A stretch of DNA of 64,000 nucleotides from Cristatella mucedo. Its lineage: Eukaryota; Bryozoa; Phylactolaemata; Cristatellidae. The stretch lies in assembly GCA_009760855.2 (NCBI GenBank), contig WPIO01000017.1, positions 4,330,501 through 4,394,500 on the forward strand, in the 5' to 3' direction. Both the position numbers and the translations under genes were made by a program. Shown piece by piece: positions 42,756-55,254 of this stretch; position 1 is the stretch's first letter; the number at the start of each line of letters is the position of its first letter. The notes under the pieces were generated by a model. The model had not been told where the DNA came from and made no database searches. It was given only the letters and a program-made list of their open reading frames with translations.

Positions 42756-42756
42756 C

Positions 42757-42789
<33 letters not shown>

Positions 42790-42868
42790 CACTTGATAAA
42801 TAAAGCGCCCTCAGAGGACTCAATCTCTTTCTAGGCGCTTTACATTTACTTTACATTTACATTCGCTT
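42756..42868 (-). mobile_element. LINE family A tail fragment
   Basis: About ten AAT units, then GCACTTGATAAATAAAGCGCCCTC (a 4-bp duplication of ATAA relative to other copies) and GGCGCTTTACATTTACTTTACATTTACATT. Minus orientation, with no ORF sequence. Confidence 0.85.
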
Positions 42869-43063
42869 CTCCCACTAAGGCGTCCCGCTTTTCGGCCGCG
42901 CGCTTCGCGTGTCGCTATCGACGCTGCTCCGAAGTTCCTTCTCCAGCGAGGCAAACGCGAGCGCGGCCTAACTTCGGGGTTTCCGCTGCTGTAGGCTAAA
43001 GAGCGCCGCCGCAAATCTCCAGTCTACGAAGGCAGGCAACGAAGGCTAGGCGAAGGCAGACTG

Positions 43064-43068
<5 letters not shown>

Positions 43069-43127
<59 letters not shown>
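43069..43127. repeat. (CT)n microsatellite
   Basis: About 29 CT units without interruption in a CpG-rich context. The ORF with alternating R/E on the minus strand is an artefact. Confidence 0.95.
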
Positions 43128-43129
<2 letters not shown>

Positions 43130-43421
43130 CGGGAGGCGGCTTCAGCAGCATTCGCTGGCCCACGCCTGGGCCTCACAGACGGCGTTACCACGGCAGCACC
43201 GTCCCTCTTGAGCAGGTGCGCTAAGGCGCTCACTCTGCCGGAGGTCCGTCGGGCTTCTCGGCTCGTCCAAACAGCCAAAGGAAAGCCCACTGCGTCGGCG
43301 CCCTCCCAAGGCCCGCTGGCCGGAAGATCGCTAACCAGAGGTCGGCTCGCTTCCTGAGCCTTTAACCGAGCTGTCCATGGCAGGCGGCTTCCAGTCGCTT
43401 TGTATTTTCAATTAGTAAATG

Positions 43422-43566
<145 letters not shown>

Positions 43567-46085
43567 GCATGTATGTACGTGTACGTTGAGTTCTACTGGG
43601 TCGTATCTTTAGTCGTCTGGGACTCGCTCGCCCTGCTGCCTCTCGTCTAGGCAGTGCACGCATGCGCGCATATATATCTAAAAGTTTGTATCATTACACC
43701 GATCAAATTTTATAGGCAGTGAGTGCTTTTGAACGGTCTGGCGGCTCGTAGGGTGAACAGCTTTTTTCTTCACCGATTATTTAGTTAATTAATAAATTAA
43801 TTCTTCGCTCTTTATATACCAACAGCAGCATCATTCATTAGAAAAAGTCCATTCCTTGTTTGTTAGGTCGAAAAGGACATTATATTCCACGACGGTGCAG
43901 AAAATTATGAGCAGGACCGCCGATTCAAAGTATATGCTCAACAGGAGCTTGACACCTCGCAACCGAGTATAGCTCTAAGACAGGAAGTGAAGACTGCCGG
44001 TAGTAGAGAGAGGACTTCATGACCCCAGCTTGCATGACCCCATTTGCGGCTAACAGGCTGAACAGGCGTGGCGCTCTCATTTGCGGCTCGACTCCTTCCT
44101 CCTGTTCACGAGCAACACGAATCTCAGGATGAGTCGTGCTGCCTGCTGCTGCCTGCTGCTGCTGCCGCATCCCGATGCCCTGCCGCTGCGCCTCTAGGTG
44201 TCGCGATGCTGTTGCCTGATTGGTTGCGCTGCTGTCTGACTACATCGTATCGCCGCACTTACTGACTGCGAGGATTGTGTTCGAATGCCGTTACATGCAT
44301 GCGCTTCTGCCTCATTTTTTGTGTCGAGCCACTGTCGACGCCTCGCGTCCACGTCGTTTGTTTTCTTTTCTTCAGGCCAAGCTGTGTCGCGTGCCCGTAC
44401 GGCCGGGTTGCTTCGTTCCAATCATTCAGTCAGTGTCACCGTCCGTCGAACAGCTCGTCCTGCTCCGAGTCGACCTGATTCACGTAGCCAAGCTCGAGCA
44501 GGCTGCATCGCTGCCACCTCCGCTGCCGCGGCTACTTTTTACTGAGATTGTCGCTCACTCGGCGGCCGTCGCAGCTCACGGACGTCACCGTGCAACATCG
44601 TGCCATCGTCACCTGCCTTCGAACAAAATAATTGCCAGAACCGACTGGGGATCAGTCAGAACCGACTGTACAGCCAACTGGCACGCTTGATCTCATCTCT
44701 GTTGACGCGCGCGAGGTTTTCGCCGAGACGCGAAGCTCGGTGTCTGGGCGTTTTTCGTCACTGCCCGGCATTGACACTTCCGTGCCACGATTTTTGTGCA
44801 GACTTTGGAGCCTTTGAGCATACTCTTCTGGTCAGCTTCGCTGCGGCTATTTTGGTGACACGATGACTGTGGACAAATAGCCTTGTTGGAGTGCACGTTA
44901 GTCTCAAGACTAGGCAAGACTGGGAATTTGTATTCTAGGAGTATCTGTATGAGAGCTACCACTGAGAGCTGTGAGTGCGGTGCGACAGTGCGAGCGGCTT
45001 TACGCTACTTGGCCTGGCTGAGAGTTTATATCGCGCTCGACATAGTTTCCCTGTTTATCGGGATTGGATTTTGAATAAAAACTTATGAAAATAGACATTA
45101 TTTTTTGATTGTCATGCCTCCAAGCTGCTTTTAAATTAGCGACTCATGAAAAACCATTTCGGCAATATTATGATAGGGATAGCGAATATCTATGGCCGCA
45201 GGGGGCCAGGTAAACCACGTGTGGACTCGGAGTACTACCATCTAACGACGCTCCACAAATATCCTAGAGTTTAGCTTTGAGTATGTGCCATTTAGCAGCC
45301 AAAAACATAGGCATAGACGTCTTGCAATTCCGTCTTATGCTTCCCGGGTTTCGGATGATGTTTTCGGCTTGGATGGGTGAGATGGCGGAAGCTTGAAGGT
45401 CGGGATAATTAAGCTACTTATGAATGATGTGAATGATATGTTATTATTATTATCTAATCTTGGCCTCACTTTATCTTACAAATTTAATGTATTTTAACGC
45501 CTATGTATATGGAGCGTTGCCAAAACCGTAGCCCACGTTCAACTCCAGCTAATGTGGGCGTGGCACTTTCGCGGTCTGACCGCTCAATGCCGGATGTCGC
45601 TTTGGCAGGTAAACGTCAACTTGGTTCTCTTGCTTTTACGAAAGAAGCCACAAAACGAGATGCAACTATGAACACTATATTGTAAAAGTATGGGACGTGG
45701 CCATGTAGAATGTAAAGGTATGGAGCCATGTAGAACGAAACATCAAACGTGCCTCTGTGAAGCACAAGCCCAGGAGCGGCTGGACAATACCACGCGACGG
45801 TCGATGTACTCATTTGAAATTTCTTCTCGTCATTTTACTCGACAACTTTAAACAGAAATTTTTGCAGCTCCAAATCTGGGTCGAGACACACGTGGTAATA
45901 TTACCAACGGTAATAATAAGAGATATGTAAATAATTGTAGGAACAGTATAACGTCATAAGCGAACTAAATATCATTAAAACACTTAAAAAATTTTGGAAA
46001 GAAAGAATGTCAGTTAGTGACAGCATCACAAATATCACAAATTCAACCCAAATAAGCACACAGAAGACAATTCACACGGAGAGAG
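43567..46085. other. Unassigned sequence, partly CpG-rich
   Basis: CpG-rich from 44060 to 44800 with GCTGCTGCC repeats at 44137-44166. An AATAAA lies at 45074-45079. The 156-codon frame at 44220-44690 has no domain and overlaps other open frames. A short ATT run at 45442-45454 may be a LINE tail remnant. No gene is supported. Confidence 0.3.
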
Positions 46086-47290
46086 TTAAGGCTGTGAGGG
46101 GATATCAGGTTTCTGATACATTTGTTTTAATGTCGTAGAGTCAGGAGATGCCATGACGTCTGTCGGCGTCCGTAATGACTTCCACACCTTGTGTGCATGC
46201 GAACTGAAGGTAGGGTATCCACTTAATTTGATGCTGGTCGTACGCACAGCCATGCGACTTGAGTCAGAAGAGACGATGCGAAACCGCCGGATGACAAGTA
46301 TTTCAGAGCGACGCAGATCGGAGAGAGACAAATAAGGAGCCTAAAAGTGAGCTACATGGTGTCGGAGTCGAGCCGCTGTTGTAATAACGACGGGCCCACT
46401 GCATAGCGCCCGAATAGAACAGAATCTCTCCTTTCTTTACAATTCGCTGCAAGAGAAGCCATAATCGACATTTAATGTCGATCGAGTTCTCCTGTCCAGG
46501 AAAGTATGTGACAGCACCCAGGTATCGTGGCTAGAGAAGCACAAAGAAGCATGACGCGACGAGAGATCCGAAGCGAAATATTAATTCATAATAATTTAAA
46601 ATATTAATTCATTAATCATTAATTCATTAATTCAGGTGAGCCGGAGCAAGAGAACGGAAGGAATTTAAAGTGAATGACAGAATCTTGCAGTCGATCGGCA
46701 TCCGGTGCAGATTGTTGAGCAGTGGTGTAAAGTGGCAGTCGCGAAGTTTAAGACTGATAATCCTAGCTGGCCCGTATTGCACAGCAGGAAGCATCTTACT
46801 ACACTAGCAGGGAAATACAAAAGTAGTGAGCTTCTGAAGTCTTGTCGGAATGTCACAATAGCTGCGGTTCTTTTTATCTACGCAAGCCCGAACATATGCA
46901 ATGTTAAATTGGATTAATTACCTAGACGAACTTGAGCTGGTTTTGGTGACGAAAGTGGGAGCCCACATTCTTTGCACAGGCTACAGGTAATTTTCTGGTC
47001 AAGCCAATTTAGGTTTCCAGTTTCTTAATAATTCCTTGTTGCCGTTCGTTCATAAATTGTTTTCTTTTCGTCATGCAATATAAGAAATAATGCTGCATCT
47101 AAATGCTAATGTCAGCAATACATTATGAAAAATATGTTAGAGTTTGAGATATAAAAGATAGGGATAAAGATAAAGATAGGGAATTGTCACTGCACAAGTA
47201 AAGATGCGTGCCGTCTAAAAAAATGTACACGGCAATTGCAGCGGAAAGCGAGAGGAGAGCGTATATTTTTAAATTTAAATCACTGGCAGA
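46086..47290 (-). mobile_element. Diverged LINE (family C), RT to ORF2 end
   Basis: Minus-strand frames keep the family A order with low identity: a segment TFSSHAHKVWKSLRTPTDVM corresponds to AFSSYAPKAWNSLPTDVRTS in family A. 46665-46856 matches the RLVCRE/HWLPV segment and about 47100-47230 the RT segment before the LNDDK motif. The copy is interrupted by AT-rich sequence (46570-46635) and frameshifts. An older sister lineage of family A. Confidence 0.6.
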
Positions 47291-48282
47291 GAGACACTAC
47301 GTAAGTTTTAATTCCTAAAAAAGTCGATTCTATAAGTAAGGGAAAGTCGGATGGACGATAGAGCAGTGTGATGAAGTATGATAAACCTATGTATTATTTA
47401 CGGGCAGAATAGATGTTAAAGTTCTAACAATTTCGGGAGTGGCTGGCGAATTTTGATACCAAACAGTACACACGCTGCAGAGAGAGTGAAATCCTCAGAT
47501 GCGCAGGGTGTGTGATAGAATAGAATCACTAGACACCTTAGTATCGGCGGCGGGTAATAATATATGACCGTGAATGCGACCTTTGCTATAAGTAATGGCA
47601 CACGCCCGAATCTCGTCTGAATCCTTTTAGGCCCGTGTATGAAATTCGAAAAATAAGAGGGTTTAGTGGCAAATATTAAAATTGAATGTTAAAATCAAGT
47701 AGTTCAAAAAATGCACGTTTTCCAAAGCGTATCTACCATAACAGAAATCGTTAAAAGTGAAAACAGAGCAAGCTTTTTCACCCGGATGGAGCAAAATTTC
47801 AAGGCCACCACCACTGGCATCTTCCAGCTGGAGGAACTCGCCGCAAGAGATTCAAATGATAGCTCCGGGGGGGGGCGAACGTCACAAGGGACTTAAAACT
47901 TTGGTACTAGCGAGCTACAGCTGCTTTTCTGCACCGGCTCCAGCAGCTGCAGCGGCCTATTGCGTGGCTTGTGTCCGTTGAGTAGCTACGAATGCCGCCA
48001 CTGTCGGAGGATTTAAACTCAGGCCCGAAGTATCCACGTCCGAAGTCCCTAACAATACGGTCAACTACGAAGTAGGAACACTAGTCAGACAGCAGCAGTA
48101 TCAAAGGCCAGTCTGGACTGAGAAGTGGCAGGTAGCCGCCGCCGCGTACTGAGCAGGTGCGTGAGAAACTAAAAGACAGTGACTAAACAAAGTAATTTCT
48201 AAATTCTTATGATGTTAGGAATTACTTATACGCTGTCAAAGAAAGATGCACCCACCGTCCGAATATTTACTGGTTTCACCAT
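47291..48282. other. Unassigned sequence
   Basis: No gene recognised. A run of G lies at 47868-47874. Two overlapping frames at 47711-47981 have no recognisable content. Confidence 0.3.
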
Positions 48283-48575
48283 GTAATGTAATATATCTCC
48301 GTCTGTAACTCCACAAAGTCATAGAGACTATGTGAGTGTTACGCAGGAGAGTTTTGTATAGCATTCTCACTGCCTGAGCGGCTTTTTGTATGCATTTGGT
48401 AGCCAACAGGCTTCATCTCACGCAACGAAGAGAAAGTGAGAAGCGTAGCAGAGTCAGGAGAGCTGTTGAGCTGGTGAGTAGCGTGGAAGCAGCAGCTCAG
48501 GACCCCTAGAAAGAATGAGCCGTAGTCGGCAGCCGGAGAGTTGTTGTCGTTGCCTAAGAAACCATCCTCCTATTC
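48283..48575 (-). mobile_element. LINE family B 3' end
   Basis: TGTAATGTAATATATCTCCGTCTG (tail), GTGTTACGCAGGAGAGTTTTGTATAG and GAGCCGTAGTCGGCAGCCG match the minus-strand copy at 35613. It ends soon after the stop-codon region (GTTGTCGTTGCCTAAGAA). Confidence 0.85.
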
Positions 48576-50309
48576 ATCAGCACACAAGACAAGGACAGGG
48601 TGAAGACGATTCTACTTAAAAAATCTAAATGACAAAATATGTGACAGCCCAGTGGTGTTGTTTGGTTGAAATCGAAGAAAACAAGTTACACGAGTAGAGA
48701 TTAACAAGTTCGCTTAACTTGATAGGGAATTCAGCCTGCAAGGCAACTTTTCGCTCGACCTTGATTTGCTGGGAAGTTTCGCCTTAATCTTTGTGTGCGT
48801 CAAGACTTCATTAATAATTGTCAACTAAGGAGCACGGTGACCTTGAAATGGCTAGTATAATTCGTAAATAATGTAGCTGAGGCCTTAAGAAATGTTCGCT
48901 AAGTGAACAGTAGTGCCAGAGAAGTGGAATACTGCTAGGGGTTATTTAACTGTTTGAATGACTCGCTTTCTTGGGCAGCCCAGATTAAATGAGGTGACGA
49001 CATCGTTGGCCGCTTTATGCAAGACTAGGCTGACCTTATTAAAACGAACGGTATCATTTCGTAGAGCTCAAGCAAGATTCTCTTACTATTTTTAATGGCT
49101 GGAAAAAACCAATCAGTTTGATTTAAATTGAAATGGACAATGAACTCCATCTCATTTTTCGGTTAACGGAAGCGCTAAACTGGGCATCCACTGTTTTTTC
49201 CAGCTGCAGGAACCTCAATAAAGTACAGATTTGTCCAGATCGCACGAAGACAAGAGACGGCGTTCAATGTTTTTTAAGAGCCTCTTTTTTAATATTCAGC
49301 TCATTAAGACTGGAGTTGAGGTTTTAGATTCTCCTCATGTTAAAAACTAATTAAGTAGCACTGCCCATCATGTCAAGTGGACAGCGCTTACTGCTACAAG
49401 AGTGCTTGTACGGTTCGTTAAATGAGATGTATAGAGATGTACATGGAAGTCGTCCCTCGCATTCTTTTACCTGCGTAAGTTGGGCATAGGTTTGTGTCTC
49501 TTGCTTGTGACTAAATAAGACGTAATGGTTGTGGCTCGGCATCCGATTGCAAAAATTACAACAAATTACTCATGCATTCAAAAACGATTAAAAAAATTTA
49601 CTCGTGCATTAAAACTGCACACATCAATCAGGCTCGTTGACCTACGTGGACATGTAACGTCAAGGTGTTTAGTTAATTTTTGTGCTGAGCTCCAAGGAAA
49701 TTTATTTCCAATACTTCGACGATGCTACAGGATCGGTAAGGCAGAGGCTGCGGCATCTTGAATCTCTAGATGCAAAACTTACTTTATTTACACTCAGTAG
49801 TTGACCATAGGCGACCGATAGCAAAAGTAGCGGTTTAATAAGGCATGTCAAGTAAATACTTATAAAATGTGTCCGACAATTGAATATATGGTTAGGGTAC
49901 CTTTCGAAAGACAGATGTGTTAGAGCTGGGGTCGGACTACTATCCCTCTAGATCCTATTCTCACAGTCCTACCTTACGATGCAAAGATCCGCTGCTGCCA
50001 CGCGTAACTGACATAAAAAACATGTCCTTAGCCTCAGGTTATGTCTATGCACCTTTTAAAATTGTTGCAGCTATGCCACTAATTATGAAAGTAATACTAG
50101 ACCAAAGGAACTTGAAAAAATTCCGCTGTCTCCTTGCTATACTGTCTATCAAAGACACCGGAACGATTAGTGGCTGACCAGCTGAACTCTTACCTTGAAA
50201 TTTCAAAGCGAGAAAGCAAGTTTCAGTCTGATATTTGAGCTAATCACTTCACCGAGTCACCCTTTCTTCCGGTGTATAATGACATTCTCAAGTATGCTGA
50301 CTTAAGTTA
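48576..50309. other. Unassigned sequence
   Basis: No gene or repeat family recognised in about 1.7 kb. The 78-codon frame at 49525-49761 and the 86-codon frame at 49917-50177 have no family resemblance. Confidence 0.3.
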
Positions 50310-51836
50310 AGTCTCTATATTTTCTGCTTAATCTTTCGGCAGTGTTCGATACCTTATCGATCACCAAGTCCTTCTCGAGCACCTCTCATTTCGCCCGGGC
50401 ATCACTGGCACTGAACTGCAATGGCTTAGGCACTATCTCAGTGAGAGACTCTGTAGTTTTGATGTGAACAAACAAAGATCATCCGAGGAACCACTGAAAT
50501 ACGGGTAACCCTGGAGGTCTGTGCTTCGGAAGCTTCTTTTCACAGTTTATCCCTCCCTCGTGACGATGTGGTCGCCAAGCACAATCTAGCTTTCGTTTGT
50601 ATGCAAAGGACATTCAGTTGTACTTTTGCTTTGATCCATCAAAGCCCCCTTAGCATGTCAAATTTTCTCAACTCCCTTGCCGCATGTATTGCTGACATCC
50701 ACACACAGTTGGCCGCAAACTTATAATAGTAATAATAATAATATAATTCATTTGTATAGCGCCCAAAGAGAACTTAATTTCTATTCAGACGCTTCACATA
50801 TGCTTCGAGGGCTTGAGCCCACGACCTCAGTCAGACCTTGGTCGGGGCGAGCACCTTAACCGCTGGACCAAACCAACTTGGACTTTCTCAGATTAAAAGA
50901 CGATAAAACCAACTTACTAGTTATGGGAAAACCAAGAGTAGCTCGGAAATTGAACAGCTTAACGCTCAAAATGGGCTCTGTCAGCCTATCTCCTGTAGCA
51001 TCCGAGCGAAATTTAGGTGTCGTGTTCCAAAGTGACCAAGCACAAGACAAACGCATCACTGTCGAGTCTACCTATTTTCAGTTACATTGCATTACCTAAA
51101 TTTGGGTTTGCTTAGAAAGGAATACTACATCTACATTGATCAATACATTTGTGATATCTCGTCTCGACTTCTGTAACTCACTGCTTGCTGTTCTACCGAC
51201 ATTATGCAATCAGGTGCTTACATTTGGTGAAAAACACGGCAGCTAGGCTTGTCTGTCGCGAGCGTCGAAACAGCCAAATCGCACCACTTCTTGTCGCCCT
51301 GCACTAGATTCCAATCAAGCAGCGTGTCGACTTAAAATTTTTGTCACTGAACTTAAGGTCCCTTCATTCCCTAGCTCTAGCCCACCTATCAGAACTACTC
51401 CATGACCAGGATTGGCATCGTAACACCCACATTTCTGACTCAAATCGTTAAGCTGTTCTTCATAAGTGCCTCAAATTCTTTGGAGACCGTGCCTGTAATT
51501 AGTATGCTCTCAAAGCCTGGAACTCACTCCCGACTGACGTTATGACACCGTCCGAATTTACGATGTTTAAAAAAAAGCTAAACACGCACGTGTTTATTGC
51601 AGCACTAGTGGATCCTCGCAATTCGATTTTTTTATGTTTACGCGTGCTGACACTGTTTATGCTACCACTAGCCGTATTTTACATGCTGACACTGTGCATG
51701 TCAGATCTAACCACATTATTCTTATTAATATTGTCCACTTTACCACTAACCGTTTGATCGTGCTTCCTTTACAGCCTATATAAAGTGCCTAGAAAGAGAT
51801 AAAGTTCTCTGATGGCGCTATACAAATATATTGTTA
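50310..51836 (+). mobile_element. LINE family A, about 1.4 kb, interrupted by SINE1
   Basis: It covers RT motif A (FDTLSITKSFSSTS-type frames), the damaged motif B/C region, the segment DFLRLKDDKTNLLVMGKPRV, RNLGVVFQSD, DFCNSL, the ORF2 end and the 3' UTR with GAGATAAAGTTCTCTGATGG. Multiple stops and frameshifts. A SINE1 copy sits inside it at 50723-50874, so the LINE is the older insertion. Confidence 0.85.
50723..50874 (-). mobile_element. SINE1 copy nested in a LINE A, with target-site duplication
   Basis: Reversed, it starts with box A TGGTCCAGCGG and box B-like GGGCTCAAGCCC, then CATATGTGAAGCGTCTGAAT, AGAAATTAAGTTCTCTTTGG, GCGCTATACAAATGAATTAT and ATT units. AACTT occurs on both sides (50718-50722 and 50875-50879), and the LINE reading resumes directly after it (QLAAN / DFLRLKDDK). 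The nesting confirms the element's borders. Confidence 0.88.
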
Positions 51837-51871
51837 TAAAGCATAAGAAAAACAATAAGCTTTATAATAAG

Positions 51872-52042
51872 AATAATAATGAATTTGATAAAGCGCCCTC
51901 AGAGAACTCAATTTCTTTCTAGGCGTTTCACATTTGCTGCAACGGGAAGCGCGATTGAATGGTGAGTAATATCATGCTTGATAAACATGAATAACATGGT
52001 TAGGGGTGACATGCACAGGGTCAGCATGCAAAAGCTTTGATA
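51872..52042 (-). mobile_element. LINE family A tail and 3' UTR fragment
   Basis: AATAAGAATAATAATGAATTTGATAAAGCGCCCTC... through GGTTAGGGGTGACATGCACAGGG is the reverse complement of about 170 bases of LINE A's 3' end. Together with the plus-strand copy ending at 51836, two tails face each other. Confidence 0.85.
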
Positions 52043-52139
52043 TCGAAGTATTGGAACTCAGATCCAACTGCAACCTTTCAATCAACCAATATACATTTAC
52101 ATATACGCTTGGCATATTTTAACGTGAACGCAAACACAT

Positions 52140-52278
52140 TCACGCCACGGCTTGGCTCCTTCGTACCTAGCTGAACTGCTGCACCAGTTTCAGCCTATTC
52201 GTGCCCTCAGGTCCTGTGTGGACAATAAATTAGTTGTCCCATTCCTCCGCTTAAAGACAGTTGGCGACAGAAGCTTTG
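52140..52278 (+). mobile_element. LINE family B internal fragment
   Basis: The frame MAPSYLAELLHQFQPIRALR then VPFLRLKTVGDRSFA matches the ORF2 end of LINE B (35613 copy). It is cut on both sides and has no tail. Confidence 0.8.
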
Positions 52279-52589
52279 CCGACGATTGCCCCAGGGCCCG
52301 AGTGGAGCTGGATAGCACGCTCGTTGTTGAGACTTGTATATTCCGCGTTCCCCGTGTAGCGTGTTCGTGACCCCCCCTCCAGTGTGTTGGCGTCTTTCGG
52401 CGGAAGCTATCGACTGTAGTGGACGTCAACTCCGACTAGCCAAGCAGTTACTCAGCTAGCCGGATCTTTTACGGCGTACGCTCGTTCTGTTGGATTCGGA
52501 GTCGGTACAATGGCAGGATTGTGGAAGCCGACTGACCAACTGGCACGTTTGTTCGCGCTTGCTTTGTCGTCTTGCGCCCCTATAGTGTA
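52279..52589. other. Unassigned sequence
   Basis: No recognisable feature; moderately CpG-rich. Confidence 0.3.
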
Positions 52590-52690
52590 CTTTGTTTAGG
52601 ACCCTCCCTGTAGACTTGTTTAGTTCCCCTGTTGTTGTTGGCTCATGCGTTATTATAAAGATGATTAACCTGACGGCCGCTCGTCTTACC
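52590..52690 (+). repeat. Unclassified dispersed repeat, copy 2
   Basis: Resembles 1425-1525: CCCCTGTTGTTGTTGGCTCATGCG, then TATTATAAAG and GACGGCCGCTCGTC. TATTATAAAG could be a TATA-like box if this were part of an LTR, but no terminal repeats were found. Confidence 0.35.
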
Positions 52691-53328
52691 CCAGCTCAGC
52701 GGCTTGGCGAGCAGCAGCGTGGCCGGAGTACGGTGGGGCTTGGCGGGAAATAGCCTCTGACCGCTGGAACTCGGCTACAGACATGATGGCGGAGCAGCCC
52801 CGATTACGTTAGCGCACAATCGTGGGTCTACTTTGCCTAGGCAAATCAACGAGACCGTTTCTGCCTCATCTTTATAACTTAGAGTGCACGGCGTAGCATG
52901 GTCGTAGTCGTGGCCAGGACGTTGTGGCGGCCATAGATCGCTAGCAATTGTGGGTCCAATGTCGGCAAGGTCCAAGGTCTAAGGTCTTGGGTCCAAGGTC
53001 GACCCCAGCGAACACTGTAAGTTGCCCATGGCCGAAAGACGCGCTGTCCTCAACCTAGGCTACACAATCGAGGCTCAGGCGTGCACAGCTCTCCCACATC
53101 CGGCAGTCCATATGCGTCCGCGGTCCAAACAAGCATTTAACCACCGTGACGGTTTGCCCCGCCCCACCCCCACAGCGACTCCAGTGAGCCTCCCTCCGAT
53201 GGGAAGCCATAGATAGTACTGCTCCTACACTGCTCGTAGTCGGGCTACATGCTGACCCTGGACCGTCTGGTGCCAGGTGATTGCTATTCTTCATGAGCTG
53301 TTAATCTAGGAACGGCAGCAGTAGTGCT
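52691..53328. other. Unassigned sequence with AAGGTC(C/T) repeats
   Basis: At 52967-53004 there is a tract of AAGGTCC / AAGGTCT / GGGTCCAAGGTC units. Otherwise no feature before the ORF at 53329. Confidence 0.35.
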
Positions 53329-53757
53329 ATGAGGCTGTCTCGGCTTTTTGTTCAGGTTGACTTGACATACGACGGTCCGGCGGTATGTTTTTATGGGCTA
53401 GTACTATTCGCCTGTATGAGTGTGGCTCGAAGTCTGGTCCACGTATTCGCGGCTGACGGCGGCTCTCATTCAATTGCGGGTCTCGATATCAGTAATCCCG
53501 GAGGAAAAAATATCGTCGCCATCTTCGGCCAGTGGGGAGCAAGCCAGTTAATCTTCGGTATCGTTAAATGGATTGTCATTGTGCGGTACAGCTTTCTCGT
53601 TCCTGCGATGTGGTTGCTAATAGCAACGGAGCTGTGCCTACGATGGCTGTCTGGCTATCTCAAGCCCGTAGAAGCTGCACGTGCGCCGCCGGGAGCCATT
53701 GCTAACCGACTGATGCTGCCTGTGTCTGTATGCTTTTTCCTCCTGTCTCTATACTGA
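53329..53757 (+). CDS. Small four-helix membrane protein, bacterial-like
   Basis: An intronless 142-codon ORF. It predicts four membrane helices at about residues 18-36, 62-84, 87-106 and 125-142. Between the first two lies HVFAADGGSHSIAGLDISNP, followed by GGKNIVAIFGQWGASQLIFG, and later LKPVEAARAPPGAIANRLML. The run of small conserved-looking motifs (ADGGxxSIAGLD, FGQWGASQL, LKPV, PPGAIANR) reminds me of short four-helix membrane proteins of unknown function in bacteria. This is from memory of the pattern, not a search. The ATG has G at -3. Alternatively CTTTTTGTTCAG at 53344-53355 could be a splice acceptor, in which case the first nine codons are intronic. Function unknown; integral membrane location inferred. 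Confidence 0.6.
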   Translation: MRLSRLFVQVDLTYDGPAVCFYGLVLFACMSVARSLVHVFAADGGSHSIAGLDISNPGGKNIVAIFGQWGASQLIFGIVKWIVIVRYSFLVPAMWLLIATELCLRWLSGYLKPVEAARAPPGAIANRLMLPVSVCFFLLSLY

Positions 53758-55254
53758 GTTGTGATCTCCAAGGAGGCCTGCCGGCCCGATGACATGGACA
53801 GTGGCGATCCGTCGAGATACTTTTTTTCTTGACTACTGTCAGACTGTATGCTGCGACGGTCAGGCTGCATGCATCAGTTGTGTGACGACCGGTCGTGGGG
53901 AATGTTTCCCCTACGCTAACGGATACATCGCCACGGTGCTCGACGTCGTCTTGACATCCATGCCGACCGAGGCAGAATAGAATTTGTTTTGCAAACCTGG
54001 AGCTGTTGGCAGTGGGATCCTGAAAGCGGCAGCCGGAACTGCTCCGTGTCGTTAGCCTGGATTACCATCGAGGTGTATATTTTCAGTCGCCTGCCCTAGT
54101 GCGACTATTGTTTCCACTAATGACGCGTTTCGCTTATTCGAACGAGCTTAAGCATTGGTCTGGTCGCTGACGTAAAAAATAATCTTGGGTTAGATTACCC
54201 ACGGAGACGCAAGTGACTTTTTCTGGCTCTCAGCTCTTTCCGTTTCTCACATCTCAAGAATGATTAGACTGCGGTTTACCGTAAGTTTTTTAGCAGCGAA
54301 ATGAAAATTCTACTTTAAGTGTTTCGCTCTATCAAGTCGCCTTAATAATATAAGCTTTTCAGTCAGTCGGTCAGTGATAGCTTCGTCGTTTCAACTGCAT
54401 TTAAGCCCAAAATTTAAGAATAACTCTTTAAACTGATCGGCAGACGACTTTCATAGTAAGGCTCAATGCTGAAGCACTTTGCAATTGTCGCCTTTTTTCT
54501 TTTCTCTAACTGTTCACTTAAAGTAGCCCTCACGAGCACTCTATAGGCCGTTATCTGGAGTCCGATCGCTATGCTGTTCATATTAGGGAGCGGCTCTGCA
54601 GCGAGTTCAATGCCAAGTACCGGTAAAGTGATGCGAGGCGAGGCGACAATGGCTCAACCCACTGCACCGCGTTGATCTCTCAAGGCCGTGCTCAATGCCG
54701 CGAGGCTTGCGATAACTCACACTGGGAAATCTCCCGTCCTTGATTGATCGCCCGAGGCGCATGCGTTTAGCATGTAAGCAGCGCGCTCCTGAGAGAACTC
54801 GGAGCGCGCCTGCGACGGCGCGCAGCACGCAGTGGCACACTTTGGGATTTGTCGTAGGTCCTCTTGTGCATCTTCTCGTGCTGCCATCACTTTGACGCAG
54901 ACGGTGCTCGGCTCTGGCTCGCTGTTTCATTCCGAGTACCATGATGAAGTAATGCTGTACCCAGCTTCAGACCATGCTAAGTCGCGAAAACGTGTAGCTA
55001 TATATGAAAAATTTAAATGTTATTAGGTCAAAGTGAATAAAATCCTAGCGTGAGAAGTCAGAATTATGAATTAAGCGCATGACAAGTGCCAAGAATTGAG
55101 GATAAGGCAGACGCTCAGCAGAGAACGCTATCCGCCGTGTTTAAGAATTGCAGAATTTAATAAGTATAGAGTCACTTGTAAGGATACGCAGATAATACAG
55201 TTTTTATTAAATACTGCCTCTGCACTATGCCCTATTTGCTAGAGATACAGATTA
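53758..55254. other. Unassigned sequence downstream of the membrane-protein ORF
   Basis: The frames at 53789-53980 and 54607-54942 have no recognisable content. No canonical AATAAA was seen close after the stop at 53757. CGGTCAGTCGG-type short repeats occur near 54360. Confidence 0.3.

Noticed and set aside
44220-44690. 156-codon plus frame in a CpG-rich block
   Set aside because: Three overlapping frames are open at once, which indicates composition rather than coding; no motif seen.
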